Below, in pieces: positions 46,901 through 56,040 of a stretch of DNA of 56,040 nucleotides. Each line of letters begins with the position of its first letter. Position 1 is the stretch's first letter. The notes below the pieces were generated by a model. That model did no database searches. It worked only from the letters and a program-made list of their open reading frames with translations, and was not told the origin of the DNA. The stretch is taken from NCBI GenBank assembly GCA_028456385.1, contig JALNQF010000272.1, positions 1 to 56,040 of the forward strand, read 5' to 3'. A program made the position numbers and the translations under genes. This DNA comes from Ophiosphaerella korrae (Eukaryota > Ascomycota > Dothideomycetes > Pleosporales > Phaeosphaeriaceae).

Positions 46901-49352
46901 AGGCAATAAATAGAAAATAGTATTTAGAACACAATAGGGATTATATAAATATTTAGTTATGCTATTTAGCTTAACGAATACACTAGTAGTATTCTAAGAA
47001 AGGATTAATATAGTACTAAGAGAGTACTTAGATATATTTACATTTACATACTTAGATAATATCCTTATATTCTTAGAAATAGAGGAAGAACATATATAAT
47101 ATATACATAAAGTACTAGAAAAACTAGTAAAAGCTAAAATATTTTTTAAGATAAGAAAATACAAGTTTTATACAAAGGAAACAGATTTCCTAAGGTTTAT
47201 TATAGAACTAGGAAAGATTAAGATTAATCTAGAGAAAATCAAGTTAATTAACGAATAGCTAACACTAAGAAACCTAAAAGAGGTATAACAATTTTATAGG
47301 CTAGCTAACTTTTGTAGAAAGTTAATAGTAGGATAGTCTAAAGATATAGAACTAATAACAAGACTTATAAAAAAAGATACGCTATTTAAATAGATAAAGG
47401 AATGCGACAAAGTATTTAAGAAGATTAAGAAGAAGTTTATAGAAAACCTAGTTATTAGAATATACAACCTAGATCTACTAGTAATAGTAAAAATAGACGT
47501 ATCTAACTTAGTCTATAGAATAGCACTAATACAGGAAGACCTAGAGACTAAAAAAGAATACTTAGTTAAGTACTTCTCTAAGAAAATAAAGATAGTAGAA
47601 CTTAACTACCTAATCTACAATAAAGAAATACTAGTAATCTACAAAGTATTTAAGTAATAGAGAGTATACCTATAAGGAGTAAAACATTAGATAAAGGTCT
47701 ATATAGACTACAAGAATCTTATAGGATTTATAATAAATAAAGAATTATTATAACGCTATACAAGATAGTAGGAATACTTATTAACGTTTAATATAGAAAT
47801 TATATATACAAAAGGGAAAGATAATTAGTTTATAGACGCCTTTAGTAAAAGGCTAGACTTATAAGAAGAAGTAAGCACTACTAGTATAGTTCTAGTTAAG
47901 AATAAAAAAAGATACTTAGTCCTAAATATATATAAAATAGCTGCAATACTTAAAAGAAAGAGTAGCAAGCTAGATAAATAGATTTAGAAAACAACAAAAG
48001 AAGCATCTAAAGAAATAGAGAAACTAGAAATCTAAGAAGGATTTATACAAGCCTATAGAAGAATATATATCCTAAAGAAGATCTAGAGAGAATTTATATA
48101 ATAATTCTATAAATTACTAGTATATAGTTACTAAGGTATTAAGAAAATATTAGATAGACTACTACAAGATTACTATATTCTAAAAGCAAGACAATTAGTA
48201 ATAGAGGTACTACAAGACTATATAGAATATTAAAAGAATAAATATAATAGATATACACTATATAGAATGTTACAACTAGTAGAAGTACTAGAATAACTAT
48301 AAGGAGTTATTACAATAGACTTTATTACAAAGTTACTAAAGTCTAAAAACCTAATATTAGGAGTTAAATATAATAGAATCTTAACAATAGTAGATAAGCT
48401 TACAAAGTATACATACTTTAGACTATATAAAGAAAAAAGTAAGATAGAGGTTACTATATACTAAGTTCTAGGAACTATAATTAGTTAATATAGACTACTA
48501 GATAAGATTATTATAGATAGAGACGTACAATTTACATTAAAACTATAGGGAACGATAATAGCGCAATTAGGAATTAAATATACAATATCTATAGTATATT
48601 ACCTACAAATAGATAGATAGTTAGAACGAATAAATTAGATAGTAGAATAATACCTAAGATACTACCTTAACTACAACTAGAATAATTAGGTATAGTTACT
48701 ACCTATAGTATAGCTAGTATACAATAGTGTAAAGAACGTAGTAATAGGAGTATTGCCCTTTTTTGCGAACTATAGATTCGAACCTAACGTATACTAGACA
48801 CTAAGAAATTAGATATCTTAGTCTCTAAGAGGAGAAAACTTCGCTAATAGACTTAAGGATATACATAATTAACTAAGATAAGATATAGAATTCCTATATA
48901 ATTAAATAGTAAAGTACTACAATAAGAAGTATAAAGAGGGACCCTAATTTTAAAAAGGAGAAAAAGTATAGTTAGTATAAAAGAATATTAAAAGCAAGAG
49001 ACTAAGCTTAAAATTAGACTACGTTAAAATAAGACTATACAAAATCAAGAAAGAAGTTATACTAGTTATATTTAAATTAAAGCTACTAAAAAAGATAAAG
49101 ATATACCTAATATTCTATATAGCCTTACTAGAACAAGTACTACTAGAAGTAGAACTACTAGTATACGAAGTAGACACGTACAGAGAATAGAAAGAATAAG
49201 AAGTTAAGAAAATCTTATAGTATTAGTTCTAAAATAGAAGAGACTACTACTTAGTAGAATAGATAGGTATAGACGAAAAAGGACAACTATAGGAAGAAAT
49301 ATAGGAACTAGAGGACAATCTTAATTACTTTAAGAAACTAGAGGAGTTCTAA
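43926..49352 (+). pseudogene. gag-pol polyprotein of element D
   Basis: A frame parallel to element C from ATA 43926 to about 49352. Gag knuckles near 44840-44955 have lost most Cys codons. The protease motif near 46150 reads NSRATRNF. The RT active site at 47049-47060 is Tyr-Leu-Asp-Asn (GAT AAT). RNase H lies near 47.47-47.7 kb, integrase 48.1-48.7 kb, and the chromodomain ends near 49.35 kb. More TAG/TAA stops than in C. Confidence 0.9.
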
Positions 49353-49364
49353 AGTTAAAACCCT

Positions 49365-49932
49365 CTAGAACGCCTAGTAGTAAACTAAGAGAACTAATAT
49401 TACTAACAATAGATAGAGAGATAATAGGGACGCCTAGCGTAAGACCTACTACAGCAACACTAAACGCCTTATCTAAGTCTAGCTTAGCTTCTAGAGCTAC
49501 TAACTACTTAGCTAATTTCTTATTATTTAAGGCCTTTATCTTATAAAGACGAGAGAGACAAGCTTAATTCTCTACTAGCTTACTCTATATAAGCTCCTAG
49601 ATACGCTTACGCTTAGCTTTAGCCTCTGCAATTTAAGATAGTAATTTCTCTTAAGTCTAGTTAATAGCTTTCCCTATTATTGTTAAGCCTAGACGCAAGA
49701 ATAAGTATAATAAACTTACACTTAGAAAGAGAAACACTAGATACGTTATAAGAGCTACGTATATTTATATAAATATACGCCTTATAAGCCCTACTATTGT
49801 TTGTAGAAATAATATAAAGAAGAGACTTAGGGTTTAACTTAGGAGAAGTATAATAAGAGTAAGGAAATATTTTAACACTATTATATAACACGCGATTAGT
49901 AAGGAGATAGTAACAACGTGTAGATAAAATAG
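49365..49932 (-). pseudogene. Antisense gene of element D
   Basis: The minus-strand counterpart of 39375-39940. The open stretch 49661-49891 begins MLYNSVKIFPYSYY. It agrees with C except for typical RIP replacements: Cys to Tyr, Val to Ile, Ala to Thr. The second block (about 49395-49625) again needs another frame. In D the sequence before it reads AATTGCAG|AGGC, a better 3' splice-site match than in C. That both copies still have 75-76 open codons in the first block reflects its poverty in Trp and Gln. Confidence 0.75.
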
Positions 49933-50032
49933 TTATAAGGGAGGATAAAGAACTCTATATTAACAAAGAAACTAGACTAATAATTCTAGCTCTAGGATAA
50001 GTAAACTAGGACCCGCCTAGAAGGGGAGATAG

Positions 50033-50461
50033 TGTTATAAGTGTAATAGAAGAAATCAAGATAGAACTAATTAGTCTTAATCTAGGCGCTAACAAAGTAT
50101 AGGACAAGCGGAGTAACGACCTTAATTAGGAGACTATACATAACTAGGACACCTAGGCTAATCTATAATCTATAGACTCTTAGTATTAATAGATTATAGA
50201 TTAAGACAATCTATAATCTACTAGTCTTAGCAACTATAGATTATAGATTACGACGAGTATATAGTTAGTAAGATATATATTGTTAGGATAGTATTAGCAA
50301 TTCAATCCTTTAACTATAGAACGCTAATATAGGATAGTTACAAAACATCTTCTATTGTTTATAAGTTATTATAGATTATAACCTAAGCTTTTACTATTAA
50401 CTCTTAATCTACTAACACCCCTTAGGTACTAGGAAGTCGACCCTAGTGACAACCTGTTACA
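50033..50461 (+). repeat. 3' LTR of element D
   Basis: 429 bp, starting TGTTATAAGTG and ending CCTGTTACA. It is preceded by the polypurine tract AGAAGGGGAGATAG. It differs from the 5' LTR mainly by transitions. Confidence 0.95.
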
Positions 50462-53400
50462 GCTATTACTTAGTATAAACTAGAGAGAGATAATAAAATA
50501 CTACTATAAGTATATAATAGTATACTATCTCCTAAATATAGAGAGGCGCAAAGCTACTTTTATAGTAGATAATACTTTACTTTATACTACTAGTAGTAAT
50601 ACTACTTAAAGTAAGACTAGGGACGCCTCTCTTATAGACAGCGCGCTACTTAATAAATAGGGTAGACCTTGTAATTAACGTACACGTAGTAGTAATACTA
50701 ACGTTAACTAAATAATAAGTTAAAGAGCTATAAGTAAATAATACCTAGCTTACAAAAGACCTTATAAACTTAGTAATTACTACTATATTAATCTTAATAA
50801 AGTACTAGATTAGTAGACTCTAAGTAAGACTCTAAAAGAGCTTATTAATTATAAACGTAAGTATAATACAACTTTGTAAAGACTAATAAGAAGATAGTTA
50901 AAGTATTAAATAAAGCCTTATATAGAACTATACGCTAAGTTACCTTATATTACTAAAATCTATAAGGAAGATTAACTAGAAAGCTAGTAAATATTAAGTA
51001 TTAAGAGCACTTTTATTACTAAAACTATAAGGAATACCTATAATACCTACCCTCTCTAGAATTCCTTTATCCTAGACTCTAGTTTAACCTACTATATTAT
51101 AAATAACTTAACTCGTGTATATAACTATCGTCTATTAAAGCTAAATAATTATATATAGGTAGGTAAGTTAAAGATATAAGTAAAAGGATATAGATCTCTT
51201 ACCCTTATACTAAAAAACTAGTTAATAGAAAACAAACTAGTTCTATATAACGTAGCTATATACCTAGATATCTTTTATAACCTAGTCTCTTTCTAGCTAC
51301 TCTAGTAGAGAGGAATATAGTAGAACACTTAATCTAAGCTAATAACTCTAAACAAGCCTAATAGATAAACAATTAGATACCTTACTAAGATCTATAGTTA
51401 ATAGGTACTTAAGTATTATTTACTATACAATCTTATATACTAAGCAGCGCACTATACCTATAAACCTTAGACTATTAGAGTACTAGTACTACTATAGTAC
51501 AAGAGACTTAGCTATCTAGGACTAGCTATAATTAAATACCTTATCTAGTAAGCTTAAAGGGTGCGTATAAAAAGAGTATCTATAGTCTAGTATAATATAT
51601 ATAGTAAAGCTAAGATAAAGTAGTAAATTAGCTATATACTAAGAATTAGTTATAAAAGACTAAGAGAAAGACTCTCTATTAACTTCTACTTATATAAAGT
51701 ATAAAGCGTTACTAAAGAGAAAAGCTAGATACTTATTACTAATAAGTACTTAAAACTATAGTAGGACTTCTACTTTACTAATAACTAGTTAGCTAAATTA
51801 ATTATTAAGATACTATTAAATTTAACTCTCTTTTTAAAGAATTAGTATAGTATCTTAGTTAAAGTAATTAAAGCTAATAACGAGATTACAACAGTAAAAC
51901 CAGAGGTCTAGCGCTAGTTAAACTTGCAAGGTATTACTATTAAACTTTTAGCTCTAGATACTTAAGCCTAAAATAGAGGAGCTAAGTAAGCTAGAAGAAT
52001 TAACAAAGAAAAGTTACGTACTATACGACTTGACGCAAATCTACTATAAGAGCTTTAGCTTAAAATTATATAGGCTAGAGTTTACTTATATAATTAAACG
52101 CTAAGTTACTTAAATAACTAGAAGACACTATATAAAGTATTCTTTACGAAAGTTACTAAGAATTAAGGAATTATAGTATTAACAAGAAAGCTAAACTTAG
52201 CCTACTTAAAAGTATATAGGTGCAAAGCCTTTATAATAACTAATAATACGTAGCGTAGTAAATTAAGGCTATAACGTTTAGATCTAAAAGTATAGATTAG
52301 CTACCTTATAAGATACTAGTTATTAAATATCTACTAGATCTAGGTGCTATCTATAGCTAAGGTAATAAGTATATAGGATATAATCTTTAATAAGTAAACA
52401 ATCTTTAAAAGTAAAATAGAGGATCTAATAGATAACCTTATATATTAAATACTAGAAGAGATCGCTACCTATATTAAAACAATTAAGCTCCTAGTACTAG
52501 TGTATAAGCTAGAAATAGAGTCTTTCTATAAGGATAATACTAAGTTAGATATATTTATAAATAACAAAGAAGATCTACCTAGCTACTACTATAGAAGAAA
52601 GATCGTAGACTACTATCTAACTCCTCTACTATCTCTACCTCTAGTAGTAATACTAGCCTGTTTAATAACTAGAGACTAACTAGAGTTAATAGTACACAAT
52701 AGATATAGCTTATCTAAAACTATACTATAGGTAGTAGCCTTTATAGCTAGTACCTAGGTAGGTAACCTTAGAAAATACTAAGGAGAACTTATAGATAAAG
52801 CTAAGATAAAGAGGATACTTGCAAAAGGACTAAAGCTCTACTATAATTAACTTCTATTACTACCTTTATACTAAACGAACCTAGAAAGCTATCTAATAGG
52901 CGAGTTATTTAAAGAAGCCGAGCTATCCTACCTAACTAGCTATTGCTAGATAAAATTATAAACTAAAGTACTAGCTAAACCTATCTAGCGTTCTAGCTAG
53001 TAGATACTAGACTATATATAGGTATATACGTATAAGCTTAATAAATATTATTAATTTATTAAATATAAAGCTTAACTTATTATATAAAGAGACTAGTAAT
53101 AAAATATTATAGTATAAGAGACTTACGCTATAATACTAGCTAGCTAATCCTTTTAGATACTTATAGCTATTACTACTAAATATAATCTTAAACTAAAATA
53201 GTACAACGTAACTAACGCCTTTGTTTATATAGTAATAGACTAAGAGATTTATATAAGAATACTAAGGGGATACTAAAAGAAGGGTATAATCCTTAGAGTC
53301 TAAAAGGCCCTATATAGTCTCTAGATCTTACTTCTCTTATAGTAGAGAGAATTTATAGCTATACTTAAAGCTATAGGCTTTTAAATAGTACTATACAAAC

Positions 53401-54480
53401 TATACTATATAGTTAAAGATAGAATTATTATCTTCTTCTACGTAGATAATATTATTATCGCATATAATAAGTAGAAGACTAAGGAAGTATAGTAAGTAAC
53501 TAATCTTCTAAAAGAGAAGTATACTATTACTAGAGGAGTAGATCTCTAATAGTTTCTTAGTGTTAAAGTAATTTAAGATAGAGAGTAACGTACAATTTAA
53601 CTACTATAGGCAGCGTATATTAATAAGATAAGTTAGCTTGTAGATAAACTACACGTCTGTTATAATACACCTATAGCTACTACTAAACTTAAGGCCTATA
53701 CTAGTTTAGTAATACTATCTAAGATTAACAAATACTAACGTAAAATTAGTTTACTTCTATTTACTACTATAACTACTTAGCTAGATATAGCTTTTGTAAC
53801 ATCGCGACTAGCTTATTTTCTTATAAACCTAAGTACTACTTACTATAAAGCTACTAATTAAGTACTTATATACCTCTCTTATACGAGATTAAGGGCACTC
53901 TAGCTAGGTAGAAGCAACTTATTACAAGTTACTAGTAATACTTTCTTTACTAATAATACTATAGACTAAAAAAGTTTATAAGGCTATATAATTAAACTTT
54001 TTAGTAGGCTTATTATATAGAGAGTAAATAAGTAAGATATAGTTACTACTTTTATAATAGAAGCTAAGTTGCTAGCCCTATTATAGGTAGTAAAAGAAGT
54101 AATCTTTATATTAAAACTTCTTAATAAACTATATATTAAACTCCCTATAAACTATATTACAATCTAGTGCAATAATACTTAAACAATCTAGCTCGTTACT
54201 AAAGAACTAGCTAAGCTACAAACTAAGCTTTAGCATGTTAATATCTACAATTATTAGCTAAGATAAGAGGTCTCTACTAGCTAAATTAAAGTAGAATATA
54301 CTCTATTAATAGAGATAATAGTAGATAGCTTTATAAAAGTCTTACTAGTAAATAAATAGGAAAGCTTCTTAAAATAGCTTAGACTAATAGAAGTAATAGA
54401 ATACTAAACAATATATAAAGCACCTTTAGATAAAATCTAAGACTACCTTGAAAATCTTACACTTATCTTATAAATATCTA
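50462..54480 (+). pseudogene. Gag C-terminus and pol of Copia H
   Basis: After the D insertion, the plus strand gives the Gag end and knuckle region (50.70-50.85 kb, YYINLNKVLDWWTL). Protease-like sequence comes next, then the GAG-pre-integrase motif at 51478-51560 (YKRLSYLGLAIIKYL). The integrase core and extension run to about 52.9 kb. The RT spans about 52.95-53.7 kb, with Tyr-Val-Asp-Asn at 53439-53450 (family YVDD). RNase H at about 54.06-54.40 kb contains EAKLLALL and the CNNT.TI segment. This order (integrase before RT) identifies Copia. The many stops are former Trp/Gln. Confidence 0.9.
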
Positions 54481-54512
54481 GCTTACTAACAAGTTACTAA
54501 CCTAAAGGAGTA

Positions 54513-55364
54513 TATTAGATAAGTTACATAATTAGATGCTCGATAGTATATACGTAGAGAGGCGTAATAGATTCTAGGTGTACCTAGAATCTATTAATTA
54601 GCTCGCTTAAGCTAGTGCTGCGATCTAATTAGCTTAGCGTATAGGCGTAACAATCGCTAAGCTACTAACTCTACTATAGCTAAAAGGATTATAGCCTTAA
54701 CCTTTATAAATAAAGGAATTAAATAAAGAATCTTATATATAAGGAGATAGACTAAGTTAGTATAACTAATATAATAAAGAAACTAGCACTTTAATAAAAG
54801 GGTGTTAAGGATTATAAAGGAGTTATCCCTTATATCTCTTATTTTCGCACTAATATTAGTAAGTTTGTAACTTACTAACATAGCAAACTTACTAACATTA
54901 CAAACTTACTAACATTACGAACTTACTAACATGTTAGTAAGTTTACAACTTACTAACATTTAACTACCTTTCTACTTTTAGTTAGCGCTTAGTAGGCTAC
55001 TAGGTATATATACCTAGTACTTACTTAGATAGCTTTATCTACTATTTACTCTTTTTAGTTAATTGTTAAAACTACTTTATTAAGTTATCTTGCGTAAAGT
55101 CTACCTTATAAGGATCTAGCTTGCTATTATCTTAAGAGACTTAGCTAAGACTACTGTATCGTAGATATATAAATAGAGCGTAGGGCTAGAGATAGAGAGA
55201 ATAATTAATCTACTTAGTTTATACTTATTACTTTTAAGTTATAGGTAACTAACTTAAAAAGGGCTTTTCTAAAAGCCTTAGTATCCCTCTCTAATAAGGC
55301 CCTTATATAGCTATTATAAAAAAGCCTTTTTATTAAATTGCTATAACCTCCTTTAAATCTAATA
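54513..55364 (+). repeat. 3' LTR of Copia H, split by a TIR element
   Basis: LTR parts 54513-54812 and 55116-55364 flank the 298-bp element and its duplicated AGGAT. It starts TATTAGATAAG and ends ATCTAATA. It is more RIP-mutated than the 5' LTR (for example GCGCACGGGCG there, GCGTATAGGCG here). Confidence 0.93.
54813..55110 (+). mobile_element. Small TIR element (MITE-like), copy 2
   Basis: 298 bp between copies of AGGAT (54808-54812 and 55111-55115; the match can be stretched to 7 bp, TAAGGAT). Ends TATAAAGGAG and CTACCTTATA form a short TIR. Inside are four 17-bp units (ACAAACTTACTAACATT type; phases 54869, 54886, 54903, 54920), an inverted copy, and the palindrome CTAGGTATATATACCTAG. No coding capacity. 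It retains CA and TG, in contrast to the LTR around it. Confidence 0.9.
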
Positions 55365-55778
55365 GCTAGTCTTATTAAAGTTGTATATATCTTTATCTAA
55401 GATTCTATACTTATTACGCGTATTATTAATAACTTTAAACTACGCCTTAAACTATACTCTAATTATAACTAGGTCTTTATATCTAGCTCTTTCTAAATTA
55501 AACTCTTAATTCTACTTAGTCTTAAGCTAAGTCTAGCTCTTAATCTATTATAACGCCTAATTGTATTTAACTAGTTTAGGAAGTAGATCCTATCTACGTA
55601 TAGAGAGGAGAACATTAGCTATATAATATATATTAATAACCTAGAGTAGAAAGCTATATTAATTAAGGTCTAAGATCTAATCTATAAGAGACTCCTTTTT
55701 AGATAGTAATAGCTTTTAAAATCTAAGGTAAGTATTACGTATAGACTAATACCTTATAAGCTAGTATTAAATTATTCT
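55365..55778 (+). pseudogene. Unrecognised degenerate frame U, part 3
   Basis: Joining 41813 to 55365 across Copia H (one GCTAG copy kept), the plus-strand frame continues without a shift: KLVLLKLYISLSKILY..., then RIERRTLAI and SIRDSFLDSNSF. Only TAG/TAA stops of the former Trp/Gln kind interrupt it. It ends at the next TIR element. This continuity supports U being a genuine old coding sequence. No family is recognised. Confidence 0.45.
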
Positions 55779-56040
55779 TATAAGGGAGTTATCCCTTATA
55801 TCTCTTATTTTCGCACTAATATTAGTAAGTTTACAACTTACTAATATTACAAACTTACTAATATTATAAACTTACTAATATTACAAACTTACTAATATTA
55901 TAAACTTACTAATATTGTAAACTTACTAATATTACAAACTTACTAATATATTAGTAAGTTTACAACTTACTAATATTTAACTACCTTTCTACTTTTAGTT
56001 AGCGCTTAGTAAGCTACTAGGTATATATACCTAGTACTTA
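55779..56040 (+). mobile_element. Small TIR element (MITE-like), copy 3, cut by the window end
   Basis: It starts TATAAGGGAGTTATCCC and matches copy 2. It contains seven 17-bp units (phases 55835 to 55937 in steps of 17), against four in copy 2 and two in copy 1. It stops in the shared palindrome region because the window ends. It is more RIP-mutated than copy 2. Confidence 0.88.

Larger units (their letters stand above)
43436..50461 (+). mobile_element. Full-length Gypsy/chromovirus element D
   Basis: 7026 bp with 429-bp LTRs (43436-43864 and 50033-50461) and the perfect TSD GCTAT (43431-43435 and 50462-50466). Coding strand plus. U3 type Y and the antisense gene type match element C; the U5 end (AGGAAGT(C)GACCCTAGT) matches B. 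More RIP-mutated than C. Confidence 0.96.
41819..55364 (+). mobile_element. Full-length Copia element H, carrying Gypsy D and a TIR element
   Basis: LTRs at 41819-42367 (549 bp) and 54513-55364. The second is 852 bp because of a 303-bp insertion (298-bp element plus 5-bp TSD); without it the length is again 549 bp. The perfect TSD GCTAG lies at 41814-41818 and 55365-55369. Gypsy D (43436-50461) interrupts gag. Without insertions the element is about 6.2 kb. It is the only Copia copy here with RT and RNase H. Confidence 0.95.

Noticed and set aside
55835..55953. Regular 17-bp repeats, considered as a CRISPR array or a satellite
   Set aside because: There are no spacers, the array is short, and it sits inside a TIR element in a eukaryotic repeat region.
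1..56040. Centromeric or telomeric sequence
   Set aside because: No telomeric repeat and no long satellite array; the AT-richness is explained by RIP of identifiable transposons.

Overview
The window looks like a gene-free, AT-rich block of a filamentous ascomycete genome (Pezizomycotina) built from nested transposons that have been through repeat-induced point mutation (RIP). CA and TG dinucleotides are almost absent over long stretches while TA is in large excess. Former Trp (TGG) and Gln (CAA/CAG) codons have become TAG or TAA, so nearly every reading frame is broken. Once those stops are ignored, retrotransposon and transposase proteins can be recognised almost everywhere. I see no intact host gene, rRNA, tRNA or CRISPR array. 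All functional calls are of relics. Species and family names cannot be set from the sequence alone.

Layout from left to right. (1) A chromodomain Gypsy element on the minus strand (F) fills 1-2582 and 9612 to about 14950. It is split by a full-length Gypsy element A (2583-9611, minus, TSD TTATT). (2) A Copia fragment G (about 15000-19049, plus) carries a small TIR element (15079-15315) and a Tc1/mariner element (15797-17124). (3) A second Tc1/mariner element with 200-bp TIRs (19050-21154) sits at the exact centre of an inverted repeat. (4) The other arm is Copia E (21155-25626, minus), which carries a nested solo LTR (23194-23667, TSD CTAGG). (5) Gypsy B (25631-32664, minus, TSD AAATA) starts right at the edge of the E LTR. 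(6) An unrecognised degenerate sequence U is cut into three pieces (32665-33433, 40471-41818, 55365-55778) by Gypsy C (33434-40470, plus, TSD GATTT) and Copia H (41819-55364, plus, TSD GCTAG). (7) Copia H itself contains Gypsy D (43436-50461, plus, TSD GCTAT) and a 298-bp TIR element in its 3' LTR. (8) A third copy of that TIR element runs off the right end.

A, B, C and D are one chromovirus group of about 7.0 kb. Each has a single gag-pol frame (two CCHC knuckles, protease, RT, RNase H, integrase, chromodomain). Each also has a gene-like frame on the opposite strand between pol and the 3' LTR, with a cysteine-rich block followed by a basic heptad-like block. Their LTRs are modular: A and B share one U3 type and C and D the other, whereas A and C share one U5 end and B and D the other. 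The observations that most deserve follow-up are this antisense gene, the LTR module exchange, the transposon-centred inverted Copia duplication, and the fact that all six legible RT active sites read Asp-Asn instead of Asp-Asp.
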